Assembly: GCA_941918925.1 (NCBI GenBank)
Contig: OW799237.1
Coordinates: forward strand, 97,189,015-97,253,014
Reading direction: 5' to 3'
DNA: 64,000 nt
Source of the DNA: Phyto melanocephala
Taxonomy: Eukaryota; Arthropoda; Insecta; Diptera; Rhinophoridae
In this document: one piece after another, positions 24,227 to 35,146 of the stretch
How positions within the stretch are numbered: the first letter of the stretch is position 1
Layout of the letters: every line of letters begins with the position of its first letter
Notes under the pieces: generated by a model
Database searches by the model: none
The model's input: only the letters and a program-made list of their open reading frames with translations
Told to the model about the DNA's origin: nothing
Program-made: the position numbers and the translations under genes

Positions 24227-24735
24227 ACCCCCCGATCACATGAGCCAAAATATATGCAATAACGCCGGCAGAATAACGGCATCAAATTGCCAATGTTCAA
24301 GCTTATATCTATAGGTGGTGAACACGTAAATATTTTAAAACATAAAATTAAAAATTTTCCTAGAGATTGTTCTATAATTAAAAATTTTACAAAAATATAT
24401 ACGAAAATAAATTTAACCAAAGGCACTTAATTTAAATTATTCTTTTGCCATTATATATTTAAATATAAATAAAAACTTTAAATTTTTTATAATATCAATG
24501 CTAATTTTTATATTTTCTTTTTTTTTCTGCGACGTTCTTTTATACATTAGCGTTGTTGTTACATTTTATTTTTTTGACAGCTTGTGTTAAAACATTATTG
24601 CTCAGCAATGTATTATAACATTTATTGCTAAATATGTGTTCGAATACATATTCATGTAGTCCACACGTTGGCAATAGAATTTGGATATTGCTGTGGCAAT
24701 AATTGCCAAACATATTGCTCGTTTGGTCGGGGGGT
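24227..24735. mobile_element. MITE-like element with ACCCCCCGA ends
   Basis: The left end ACCCCCCGATCACATGAGCC (24227-24246) and the right end, inverted ACCCCCCGACCAAACGAGCA (ending 24735), match at 16 of 20 bases. The inside is AT-rich with repeated TTGC(C/T)AA text and no transposase. No target duplication could be fixed. Only 16 bp separate it from the LOA-like tail at 24752. Confidence 0.6.
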
Positions 24736-24784
24736 AAGATAAAATATTATAGGTTAGGTTAGGTTAGGTTGAAAAGGAGGGGTA

Positions 24785-24975
24785 TGGTCGTTTAGTTTAA
24801 TATTTAATTCTGAATTATATTTATTTATATATATTTATTAAAACAAATTATATTCTTCAAATTTTAATTTTATAATAATTTTTCAATAGACAATTTGGAA
24901 AACATAAGAAAATATAAAAACTAGATTCAGTTAATAAAATATACAACAAGTAAATATCTATAGTAGGACACTACA
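24785..24975 (+). repeat. 5' LTR of the Ty3/gypsy remnant
   Basis: TG...CA bounded 191-bp LTR, nearly identical to 25897-26087. No tRNA-complementary primer site follows it, which suggests the deletion begins at the LTR edge. Confidence 0.8.
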
Positions 24976-25000
24976 TTAGTTATTAGATCTTAAAATATGG

Positions 25001-25462
25001 TGCGATACTTCCGGGAAATCAAATCGTCCTTTTGTCCCAAACTCGTTAAGAAAAACCGTTTTTCTTAATTTACATTCGATGTCACATCCAGGAATTCGTG
25101 CAACACGAAAACTAATACAAAACAAATATTTTTGGCCATCAATGCGTAAAGATATTAATATACTAGCATCTAACTGCATTGATTGTCAAAAATCAAAAAT
25201 TCAATATCACACTAAATCTTAAGTACAAACAATAGATATACCAGCTGTACGGTTCGAACATATACATATGGATATTGTTGGACCACTCCCAATTTCAAAT
25301 GGAAATAAGTATATATTGACAATCATTGACAGATTCACTAGGTGGCCAGAGGCGTATCCAATAAGAGACATTTCTGCTCAAACAATAGTGAAAACTTTCG
25401 TATATAATTATATTCTTGGTTTTGGTTTGGTCGTGCCATTGAACGCGTATTTACCATTTTAA
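25001..25462 (+). pseudogene. Ty3/gypsy integrase fragment
   Basis: The frame reads CDTSGKSNRPFVPNSLRK, then SHPGIRATRKLIQ, WPSMRKDI and SNCIDCQKSK, the H-H-C-C zinc-binding module of Ty3/gypsy integrases. An in-frame TAA at 25220-25222 precedes the catalytic core: FEHIHMDIVGPLPISNGNKY and IIDRFTRWPEAYPI. The first acidic residue of the D-D-E triad (HMDIVGP) is present; the second Asp and the Glu are beyond the break after about 25425, where the frame loses similarity. It once catalysed insertion of element cDNA; it is now non-functional. Confidence 0.8.
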
Positions 25463-25896
25463 AATAATTAAATTACTGGTGAAAGATTTACAAATCTTGG
25501 TCAATAATAATTAATAATAAATAACGTAAAAATAATAGTGTAAATTTTAAAAACTATTTTCAATTGGTTTTGAGTTAATAAATACCAGGCATCTACTATG
25601 TATTTTATGATCTTGAAATCAGGTAGATGTGTTTCTTCTAAAATAGGCTATTGAATTGACCTTCGATTAAATTATAATCTTCATGTTAATGTGGCTTGAA
25701 AAATCTTGATTAAATATCTTCAATTTTTTATTCTCTTAATTGTGATTGATTTTTAATTTTCTTGATTTTCTTGATTTTTAATTGTGATTGATTTTTACAT
25801 TTGCATAAATAAACTCAAAATTTTTTTTTTAACGTAAATCACCATCAAATGAAAATTTTGTTCGGTTTCCAAGTACCATTTGCAGGATCGCCAATA

Positions 25897-26087
25897 TGGT
25901 CGTTTAGTTTAATATTTAATTCTGAATTATATTTATTTATATATATTTATTAAAACAAATTATATTCTTAAAATTTTAATTTTATAATAATTTTTCAATA
26001 GACAATTTGGAAAACATAAGAAAATATAAAAACTAGATTCAGTTAATAAAATATACAACAAGTAAATATCTATAGTAGGACACTACA
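25897..26087 (+). repeat. 3' LTR of the Ty3/gypsy remnant
   Basis: Partner of 24785-24975. Followed directly by AGGGGTA and then by the resumed LOA-like 3' UTR (TAAAAGCCC). Confidence 0.8.
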
Positions 26088-26213
26088 AGGGGTATAAAAG
26101 CCCAAACCCATGACAGGTATACACCTATGCCCAGTTGGCATGTTGTGCGCTCCATGTGGAAAACGGAATTCCCAAACAAAAAACCATAAACATAATTTCC
26201 CATAAATAACGGA

Positions 26214-27769
26214 CTAGTCCAAGAAACCAGTCCCCTCAATGTAACGCCTTATGGATCTCCAGTTCGAGTTCCCCAGGTATTCCAAGTTCGGAATATTATC
26301 TACTGTAAAATTTTCGCGCCTAATATGCCCAAACGCAGGACAATGACAGAGGTAGTGTACCAGGGTCTCATCCTCTTCCTCACAAGCTCTACATGTCGTC
26401 TCCTCAGATAATCCCATGCGTGCTAAATGAGTTCTCAACTCCGTATGACCTGTAATTACACCGGTTAATTTCCTAAGTGTAGGTCTACTTAGTCTCAGAA
26501 TCTCCTTTGACTTCCCAAGATTTGAGTCACCCCAGAGTGTTCTTGTCACCTTACCGACATCAGTGCTTTGCCATTTTCTGACATGTTCTTCCATTGCCCA
26601 ACGTTTAAGTTCATCCTTAAATCGTTTAAGGGGTTTGGCGTTCTCCAAAGTTATAGTACTCAAAAGAGCTCCCATTTTGGATAATTTGTCGGCTTTCTCG
26701 CTTCCGATCAGCCCGTGATGGCTTGGTATCCATATTATCTCCAGATGTTCACAATTTGCATATGAGTTTATCTCACTCTTGCATTGCAAAACGTTCCGGG
26801 ATTCAACTTTCTCCTTTCTCAATGTCTTAATCACTGATTGGCTATCCGTAAAGATACGAATCAGAGTTTCGCTATTCGTTTCCTTTATCCATTCAATTCC
26901 TTCCGTAATCGCCATGATCTCAGCCTGAAAAATAGTGTTGTGATCTGGTAGACGGAAGTATTTGCCTCTATTTCGGCTTATGTCGTATAAGCCCATTCCA
27001 GTTTGGTCACCAATCTTTGAACCGTCTGTATAAAGATCGATTCCGTGGGTGTTTCCCATCCTGATTATCTCATCCCATTTTCCCTCTTCCGGTATAATGG
27101 TGATGCAGTTAATATTCTCATATCTCAACGGGATTTTATCACATGTTAATTCTGTAATATTTCCTATCGGTAAGATATCCGTTATTCTTTGGTATCTGGT
27201 CTTATGTTCTCTTATAAGCCACTCATCTATTGCCATTAATTTTGTGGCAGCTAAGGCCGCTTCATATTTTACCTGTATCTCAATAGGCCAAATGGATAAT
27301 ATATTCTCAATGGCCATTGTCGATGTGGTCCTCATGGCGCCGCAAATACTAATGCAGCACTGTCTCTGAATCTTTTGAAGAGGTTTTATATTCACCTTCT
27401 TCTCTAAGGATGTCCACCATACTAACAAAGCGTACGTAATTATAGGCCGCAGTACACTCGTATATAGCCAATGTGTCATCCTTGGGCTTAAGCCCCATTT
27501 TGAGCCAATCACTCTTCTGCAGAGGGCCCATATTCTTTGAGCTCTCTCCACTTTACATTGAATGTGGTCCTTCCAGGATAGTCTCCAATCAAGTACTATT
27601 CCTAGGTATTTGACCTTTTTATCAATCTTAATTGTCTTATTCCGAAAGATGGGATAGCTATGCACCGGTATCTTCCTCTTTCTCGTAAACAAATAGATTT
27701 CAGTCTTTTCCGGGTTGACATTGAGCCCTCGCTCCTTCGCCCAGTTATAGGATATATTCAAAGCCTCCA
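26214..27769 (-). pseudogene. LOA-like ORF2 fragment: RT end, RNase H, zinc motif
   Basis: This frame is uninterrupted and matches the last ~520 residues of copy 1 ORF2: GLNVNPEKTEI and LGIVLDWRLSWKDHI (end of RT), RNase H motifs DLYTDGS, AEIMAI, IFTDSQ and IGSEKAD, and CRACEEEDETLVHYLCHC. It lacks the endonuclease and the YADD core because of 5' truncation, so it cannot act alone. Codons upstream of 27769 in the open frame belong to flanking DNA. Confidence 0.9.
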
Positions 27770-27770
27770 T

Positions 27771-29589
27771 TGCGATTAAAACGATTAAAGGCAAGGTCGT
27801 CAAACAAAGAGATGATGTGTCATGAAAAATTTTAAAATTCGAAAGCGTCACACATCCGCTCCACGTCGGATATGTTATATTGCATACATAATGACATCGA
27901 CAAAACTTTCAAATGAATAAAAAGTTTTAAAACTCTTCATCTTATTTAAATTTGTAAACAGCAAGCGCTTAATTAAATACCATTTACATATTTACTTATA
28001 CGAAAATGTGAAACAACAATGCTGCAACAACTGGAAATTTTTAATATGATTAAAAAGTTCTTGCAATTTTTTGCGCTGAGTTGATGGCAATTAGAAATAT
28101 TTTTATTTAACTAAAAAGCAAAATAAAAACTTTAAAAATAAAAAACAATCAAATAGTAATTAACATTCCTCCACACTTATTAACTAATCACAAACAAATG
28201 GCATTTATTTATATAAAGCACCCCTTTATAAACTGAAATTAAGTTTTTTCTAGGAATTTTTTTATTTAATTTCTACCGGTTTAATTAAGAAAAACTAAAG
28301 TTTATTTAAAAGAAAAAATGTTTAAATAAAAAAATAAATATATTTTCTTTGATTAAAAATATTAAAACTAAAACACTGACTTGAACAATTTCTTATAAAA
28401 AAAATATTTCTTCTTTATTACTTCTGTGCACATAAATCAATTATAGGATTTTGTTAAACAAAGATGAAAATTACAACAAATAAAGGACTAACAATATTGC
28501 TGTACGCATCCTAGGGTCACAATCAGCTTAATAAATATCCTCACTTTTTTTTGCTTTGTCCTTACAGATAGCATACTCAGATAGCCAAAAGATAGAAAAG
28601 ATGGAAAATGATACACAAAAAGAATAGTTTAAGACATTTTTTGTTACAAAGGAAACTGAGAAACTGCACTTGTAAGTATTGCTTCTTTTAAAATGGGGCA
28701 GAATAGCGAAAAAGAAATCATTGACACAATCTGTAAAAATAGCAAAAGCGGACATAAAAGAAATTGAACAATAATTTACACTTAAAGGCATCAACTGGTG
28801 CCCAATACCAATGCATTTAAAGAATATGAAAAGGCGTGAAACACATAAAGTGCATTGTATAAAGCAATTATTTTAGTTAAAAGTATTAATAACTAAAGAA
28901 TCTAACAATTCAATGAATAGAGCCTTTACATGCAACTAAAGGCAGAAGCTTAAAAAGATAGTGGACAATTTTAAATAGTTGTAATAATTAATATGAAAAA
29001 TTTTCTACCATTTTTTAGTAAAAAAATTTATTTTTCAAAATTGTTCTTACCATAAGAAATTTGCAAAACAATTTATAAAGTCCTCTAGCACACAGTTTGA
29101 TTCATTGTCCTATGACCAAACATAGTTTAAGACATTGTTATAATTCAATTAGTACAACTGAAAGACATTTTCATTGAAGTCTTTGCTTTTACGTATTTCA
29201 ATTAAACTATTTGCTTTGAACAAATATTTCGTTATTAAATTAGTTAATTGCATAAAATTTATGAAAACTAATTTTATTAATATTGTACATTCAATTTATT
29301 ATTTAAAGGAAGGATATTCAAAGGCTATAATTGCTTTAATTTAAAATATATTTGAAATAATAAATCCAAGGTTGTGTGTGTGGGTGGCTTTGTACAAATA
29401 AAACAAAAAACAATAAATAGAAAATATATAATAATTCGTATTCATTTGAAATGAGGCCAATTAATATAAATGTTAAATATAGAATTTGGTTACTAAAATG
29501 TGTAATAAAAGACCCTTCAATGTATAAAATCGACTGGCGAAAGTATAATATTTCTAAAGGCAACAAGGTTATTATGATAGCACTGCGAA
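27771..29589. other. AT-rich non-coding stretch
   Basis: No gene recognised; short Phe/Ser- or Lys-rich frames only. Confidence 0.45.
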
Positions 29590-30300
29590 AAAAATTTTTT
29601 CAACATAATACTGATATTCAATTATACTCAAGTTCTTAATTTAACAACATTTACACATGTGTCTCTAACATCAACAATGACTTAAACAATATTAATAAGT
29701 GGGCAATGTATAATGGATTATGTCTTAATCCGGCCAAGTCAAAATGCATATTCATATCCAAAAATAAACGTTTACTTGACACAAATAACAAAATAAAAAT
29801 TAACAATTCAGAAATTTTTCTCGTTCAAACATCGAAAACCCTCGGAATAACCTTTAATTATCGCCTCACATGGACAAATCATATCAACGGAAGAGTTCAT
29901 GGTATGCTAAGAAATCTATGGTCCGTACAACTATCTAGTATTCGAATTCTCCTAGCAAAGGCTTATCTCATTCCTACGCTTTTAATTGGATGTGACCTCT
30001 TTGCGAACTGTGATTACCACGATTTTCATAATCCTTATGTTGCCTACAACAATATAGCCAAATATGTTTTTACTAAGAGCCGTTTTGTCAGCATATCTTT
30101 TTTCTTACCGCTTATTTAATATGAGTTTTCGTGATCATTTATACAGAACAACCTAGTTATCTAACGTCAAAGAAACAATTCTTCATTTCAACATATAGTC
30201 TTTAGAATATACTCTCTTACAGAAAACAAATAATAAGCAATGCATTACAGTTTAAAAAGGAGCTACAAAATCGTTCTAAAGCCATAAACTTTGTAAAATA
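29590..30300 (+). pseudogene. LINE ORF2 fragment (RT palm to C-terminus)
   Basis: The frame runs from NTDIQLYSSS (a decayed YADDxQLY motif), through an in-frame TAA at 29637-29639, to NNDLNNINKWAMYNGLCLNP, SKCIFISKN, TSKTLGITFNYRLTWTNHI, ILLAKAYLIPTLLIGCDLFA and YNNIAKYVFTKS. After 30117 frames change, and ISNALQFKKELQNRS (near 30235) marks the C-terminal end. The same block order occurs at 48154-49055 ([42 protein letters not shown]), so both are copies of one Jockey/CR1-group family. The 5' two-thirds of the protein are missing. Confidence 0.75.
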
Positions 30301-32223
30301 CGAACTGGTTTGAAATATCTGCGGTTTTCATGGGCAACCGCGTATGTTCATTTTATAACGATTTTGAGTTAATAATGCCTTATTGCATGGTTTTCAACGC
30401 CCTTTACTTGGTTTTAAAAATTTTCGAAATAAGATGGACCCATTCCGATTTTTTTAGTGTCATAACAACGTAACATCGAAAGCGTTCAGCACTAACGCAC
30501 TATGTTGACTTAATGTGCTTAATGGCAAATTATTTTTTTAATTTTTTTAGAAAAACACACAACCACATACGTTGTTATTTCTGAACATATTTGAAACTAA
30601 TTTTCTGATAATTTTTCAGTTTACTAGAAGTAGTATAATTACTTGTCTACAGCCTATGTTGATATACGCTGCTTCATCTGCACATACTTTTAGTCTTCGT
30701 ACACTAAGGAAAAAGATTGGTTGGAAAACGGTTAAAACAATTAAAATAGTATTGCAAATATTAAAATTTTGTAAAAGGAACCAATATTATATATTTATAA
30801 ACGAAAAAATACAACAGTATTTGAAACTTATTGCTCAGGACAACTAAATTAGTTCTCCTTACCAATTAGCCTTATTAATAAGATTTATATTTAATTCATT
30901 TATATCACAACAGAATTTAATTATCTGTATTAGGGTTCACAACTAAATTTTAATTCATGCAATAAAAAATCCTATATTCCAATATTTTATTTTAAATAAA
31001 AATGAAATTTTAGTTATTGCAAATAATTATTGGTTACTTGTATTTTTACAATTCGTTTGCATTAAACAAATGCTTAGAGTAAAACTATATTTGGTGTTTA
31101 CAAACGAAAATTGTTACATGTAATAATTCTTTATTACAAACAATTAATACAAATTTCATATTTCAAGCAAAATTAATTTATCTGTCAGTTGTGAAAATTC
31201 AAAATCAAAATTAATACACATATTTTGTTGAGAAAATAATTTTAGAAATAAAGAAATATGAAATAAAAAAAATATTTCAATCACTTTTGTGTTATACAAA
31301 ACGAAATCTGCAAGAGACTGTTTAATAAGGTTAGGACTCGATTTTACATTTCAAAATATTATTATGTATTTCAGTAAGCAAAATAAACATTTAAATACGG
31401 AAATTTGCAAGTAATACTAACGTCATAGATGGTGCTTACTGGGGATGCGAAATTGTTTGAAGTCACTCAAAATACATATATATGGACATTAATTCAGTTG
31501 TAGTAAGTAAGTATATATGTCTATTGTATCTTCGAGCCACATCTAACCGAAGAAACTTATCGATGCTTACTTCTTTGCAGCGTTTGCACCGCCGCGTAAT
31601 GCCCGTGTTGAACAACACCAGTACAATCTTAGAGACTAAGAAGAAACCATGAATTTATCCTAATAATATTTGTAATTTCTAGTTTTATTTTTGTATTATA
31701 ATGTTGATGTATTTATATATATACATATATATGTATGTATGTAGATATTTATTTAATAGGTATATTATGTCTGTATTATTAAATAAAAAATATAAAAAAA
31801 ATATCAATAATACCGACTAATAAAATCTGCTAACAAAACCATTGGGTAACTTAAATTCTACTGTTGCTACTAAATCTAAAATGCTAAGAACCAAATTTTT
31901 CTGTTATTACAAACGAATTAAGAGACAGTACGTGGAACCGACTGAATTCGATTGGCAACAAATTCGGTTGCCACAATGAATCTGTTTTCTGTGTGTACCA
32001 CTTTGTTTACTTTGGTATTCGCTATTATCTAATTTTTAAATAATATTTGTTTGAAATTTTTATAAGATAATTTTAAGATATTAATCGGTATTAATGGTAA
32101 AAAAATGGTGAAAATTAATGGTAAAAAGTTCAATACCCAACCCGTTGTTTTATATTAAGCGGTTTTGTGGCTCTCCGGAAAAATTTGATATTAGACATAC
32201 GTAATTACCCATGAAAACCAGAG
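30301..32223. other. Non-coding stretch with AT microsatellite
   Basis: A 91-codon frame at 30572-30847 contains QPMLIYAASSAHT, faintly like the post-RT block of a LINE, but this is too weak to call. A (TATATG)n-like run lies at 31713-31745. Nothing else was recognised. Confidence 0.4.
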
Positions 32224-32313
32224 ATATATGACCTTCTCCGTGAAAAGGGATCTAGTGTGTCGAAAAACGGGTTTGAACTGAAGAGTGGATTTTGGTACCC
32301 TAAAGGGTGTAGA

Positions 32314-32325
32314 ATAAGATAAAAT
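32314..32325. repeat. Target-site duplication, 3' side of Jockey-clade LINE
   Basis: ATAAGATAAAAT, identical to 36814-36825. It adjoins the poly(A) tail, as expected after target-primed reverse transcription. Confidence 0.85.
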
Positions 32326-32503
32326 TTTTTTTTTTTTTTTTTTTTTTTCAAACTAATATTTATTGTATCTTCATATATGTTTATGAACTAACAATAAGTA
32401 ATCAAATCTTAAATCTATAATTAGTAGATGAAAGTCCAGCCAATGCCAGACAAAATCTGGTTTTCGAAATTAAAATAATTTGTAGAGATTGCGATTATTT
32501 AGT

Positions 32504-35146
32504 TCATCTAAGAGAGATGGTGTCCCTTCTTCTCAAACGAACATGTCCGCGATATTGTAAGATGTTTCGGCCAAGTGGGTTGGGATGAGTTTCCAGCTTT
32601 TTTAAGTAGCGGCCAACGTGTCTAGTGATTTCGCTTTTTATCAACGGAACATCAAGATCTTTATGTAAATTGCTGTTTTTTATGTACCAAGGGGCAACGG
32701 TTATCATTCGTAGTATTTTATTTTGACGTCGTTGAATTTTTTCTATGTTGGAGGAGGATGCAGTTCCCCATAATTGAATACCGTAACACCAAATTGGCTT
32801 CAAAATTGAGTTGTAGAGCAAAAGTTTGCAATCGAGCCTTAATATCGAATTTCGACCTATAAGCCAATGTATTTGAGCAGTCCTTAATTTCAATTGGGTC
32901 AACTTTGCATCTATATGATTTTTCCATGTGAGACGGCGATCCAAGTGAATACCAAGGTATTTAACGTGAGAGTGTTGTGGCACCACCTGGTTATTAATAA
33001 AAATGGGGGGACAAGATTCCCGACGTAAAGTGAATGTTATATGTGAACATTTAAGTTCATTTATTTTTATTCCCCATTTTTTAGCCCACTTCTCAACATC
33101 GGTTATATGGTGCTGTAGTTGGCTTGAGGCATCTTTTGGATCTTTATGAGTGCTGAGAAAAGCCGTGTCGTCAGCGAATGTTGAAGTATGGGTTAAACTG
33201 CTTGTTGGCATGTCTGCTGAATATATTAAATATAACATTGGACCTAAAATACTCCCCTGCGGTACTCCAGCCAGGATTGGTTGGGGGCAGCTAACAACGT
33301 CTCCTTCTTTTATAAGAAACTGGCGACCGATAGTGTATGTTTGTAGAAGATTGAGAACATTAACTGGGAAGTTATGCTTCAATTTATGTAAGAGGCCTTC
33401 ATGCCAGACTTTGTCGAAGGCTTGAGAAACATCAATAAATAGACCCGAACAGTACTTCTTTTCTTCAAAGGCTTTTCTTATAACTTGTACCAGTCGGTGA
33501 GTTTGTTCGATAGTACTATGTTGTTTTCTGAAGCCAAACTGGTGATCTGGAATGCAGTTGTTAACATTCAATATCGGTATCAATTTCGCTATTATCATCT
33601 TTTCGAACAATTTTGACATTGTTGGCAATAGACTAATTGGCCTATACGACTCAACTTTTGAGGGATCTTTACCCGGCTTAGGGATCATCTTGACCAATGC
33701 AACTTTCCATTCTGACGGGTAGTAATCAAGGCGAACGATAGCGTTAAAAAGAAAGAGAATAATTCTTTTTGCGGTGCGAGGCAACTGCAAAAGCATTTTA
33801 TTACTGATTTTGTCAATGCCAGGAGCTTTTCTGATATTTAAGTTGTCAATAGCCTTAACAACCTCTACGTATTGAAATTTTATTTCTACAGGTGGTCTTT
33901 CAACAACAGGTGGTAGTTCACTGATGTCAGTACTTACATTGGGAGTGAATACATTCTTTAAATGACTTGCGAAAAGGTTACATTTTTCTTCGTCATTTCT
34001 CGCCCAACTGCCATTTAAATTGCGAAGTGGGGGTTTTGAGGTCACGGGTCCCCTGAGTTTACTAGCTGCGCGCCATAACGAATAATTGGACTGAGTAGTT
34101 GCATCTAGACCTTTCAGATAATTATTAAGAGAAGCTTCTCTTTGTGATTCTAGCAGTTTCCTAAGCTTTTTTGTACATTCTCTTAAAGTAATTTTAAGTT
34201 GGGGCGATCTGTGTTGCTGCCATTCTCTTCTGACTCTTCTCTTTTCAGACAAAAGTTCTTGTACATCTGAAGAATAAATACGAGTGTACCTGGGCTGACG
34301 AAAAGTATAGGAAGCATGTTCCGCGGCATTTTTCATTTGCTCTTTGAGGTTGCCAATACATGAGTCGATGTCTGCTGTAGTTCTTAGAAGCAAATTTTCT
34401 GTACAATGTGTGCTGATGTACTTTTTATATTTTAACCAATTAACTCGTGTGGAAAATAGTTTCTCCGTTAACCTTTGGTGAGGATTGCAGATAGTGACAA
34501 TGGTTGGTGAGTGATCCGACGAAAGCTCCAGCGATGCTTCCGCCTCAATAAGTTCAGAGTTTATTCCTTTCATAACGCCGAAATCAATAAGGTTAGGGAC
34601 TTTACGAGCATCAGTAGGCCAATAAGTAGGCTGTCCGGTTGAAATAACGTTAAGTCTCAATTCAGAAATGGAATCATATAAATTGCGGCCTCTGGGACTA
34701 ATAAGTCGTGAACCCCAAAAAGTATGCTTTGCGTTGTAATCGCCAGCTGCTATGAACCGAGCACCGAGTGACTTATAAAACTCTATATATTGACTTTTCG
34801 TTATTGCTAACCTTGGAGGAGAATACACTGACGATATTATTAGATTTTGGCCAAAGTCAACTACACAGATGTTTGTTGCCTGTAGATGACTTTCAGAAAG
34901 ACCAGCCAATAAATGGTGTTTTATTCTGGATTTGATCAAGATTGCTGACCCACCACAAGATCTATCTCTGGGGTCCTTGGTGTCGTAAAAAGTGTATCCA
35001 TTTATTTTGAAAGTACTTCTTGATGTCATGTGAGTCTCGGAGATCAGCATTATATCAATTTTGTTGTTCACAAGGAAACACTCAAGTTCGTTTTTATGTT
35101 GGCGTATGCCGTTTGCGTTCCAGAAACATATTTTTAGACAGTTCAT
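32504..35146 (-). CDS. Jockey-clade ORF2: endonuclease and reverse transcriptase, intact
   Basis: An open 880-residue frame, the usual size for the clade. N-terminal apurinic-type endonuclease: KICFWNANGIRQHKNEL, LISETH, IAAGDYNAKHTFWGS, NLIDF and LSSDHSP catalytic motifs (residues 1-220). [57 protein letters not shown] and TFADDTAFLS (about residues 435-670) and YLGIHLDRRLTWKNHI; the FADD pair is intact. It ends with RLRRRDTISLR, the R.RRR..LDL-type tail known from jockey elements. The start ATG (35146-35144) overlaps the ORF1 stop as ATGA. The protein would nick chromosomal DNA and prime cDNA synthesis on its own transcript. All catalytic residues I can see are retained. Confidence 0.9.
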   Translation of the reverse strand: MNCLKICFWNANGIRQHKNELECFLVNNKIDIMLISETHMTSRSTFKINGYTFYDTKDPRDRSCGGSAILIKSRIKHHLLAGLSESHLQATNICVVDFGQNLIISSVYSPPRLAITKSQYIEFYKSLGARFIAAGDYNAKHTFWGSRLISPRGRNLYDSISELRLNVISTGQPTYWPTDARKVPNLIDFGVMKGINSELIEAEASLELSSDHSPTIVTICNPHQRLTEKLFSTRVNWLKYKKYISTHCTENLLLRTTADIDSCIGNLKEQMKNAAEHASYTFRQPRYTRIYSSDVQELLSEKRRVRREWQQHRSPQLKITLRECTKKLRKLLESQREASLNNYLKGLDATTQSNYSLWRAASKLRGPVTSKPPLRNLNGSWARNDEEKCNLFASHLKNVFTPNVSTDISELPPVVERPPVEIKFQYVEVVKAIDNLNIRKAPGIDKISNKMLLQLPRTAKRIILFLFNAIVRLDYYPSEWKVALVKMIPKPGKDPSKVESYRPISLLPTMSKLFEKMIIAKLIPILNVNNCIPDHQFGFRKQHSTIEQTHRLVQVIRKAFEEKKYCSGLFIDVSQAFDKVWHEGLLHKLKHNFPVNVLNLLQTYTIGRQFLIKEGDVVSCPQPILAGVPQGSILGPMLYLIYSADMPTSSLTHTSTFADDTAFLSTHKDPKDASSQLQHHITDVEKWAKKWGIKINELKCSHITFTLRRESCPPIFINNQVVPQHSHVKYLGIHLDRRLTWKNHIDAKLTQLKLRTAQIHWLIGRNSILRLDCKLLLYNSILKPIWCYGIQLWGTASSSNIEKIQRRQNKILRMITVAPWYIKNSNLHKDLDVPLIKSEITRHVGRYLKKLETHPNPLGRNILQYRGHVRLRRRDTISLR

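Larger units (their letters stand above)
24785..26087 (+). mobile_element. Ty3/gypsy-type LTR retrotransposon remnant, internally deleted
   Basis: Two 191-bp direct repeats (24785-24975 and 25897-26087, one difference seen near their middle) start TGGTCGTTTAG and end GGACACTACA; they bracket 921 bp that encode only part of an integrase. The LTRs are flanked by AGGGGTA at 24778-24784 and 26088-26094. Because the preceding TA is present at both LTR starts, the duplication can also be read as 5-bp AGGGG with LTRs starting TATGG. gag, protease, RT, RNase H, a primer-binding site and a clear polypurine tract are missing. Confidence 0.85.
24752..27770 (-). mobile_element. LOA-like LINE copy 2, 5'-truncated and interrupted
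   Basis: On the minus strand this copy corresponds to 9029-10740 of copy 1: the C-terminal half of ORF2, the 3' UTR, and a tail of four AACCT units (24752-24771 as AGGTT on the plus strand). Its 5' end stops abruptly at about 27770 inside the RT domain, typical of incomplete reverse transcription. Protein differences from copy 1 are few (for example Cys to Tyr, Ala to Thr, Asn to Ser), so both copies are young. A Ty3/gypsy remnant splits its 3' UTR at 24785-26087. Confidence 0.9.

Noticed and set aside
24752..24771. TTAGG repeats as a telomere or interstitial telomere
   Set aside because: Only four units and located exactly at the 3' end of a LOA-like copy, so it is the element tail.
30572..30847. 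Frame containing QPMLIYAASS resembling a LINE post-RT block
   Set aside because: Only one weak motif, no supporting neighbours in order.
32325..32348. Long T run as a possible terminator
   Set aside because: It is the poly(A) tail of the minus-strand Jockey-clade LINE.
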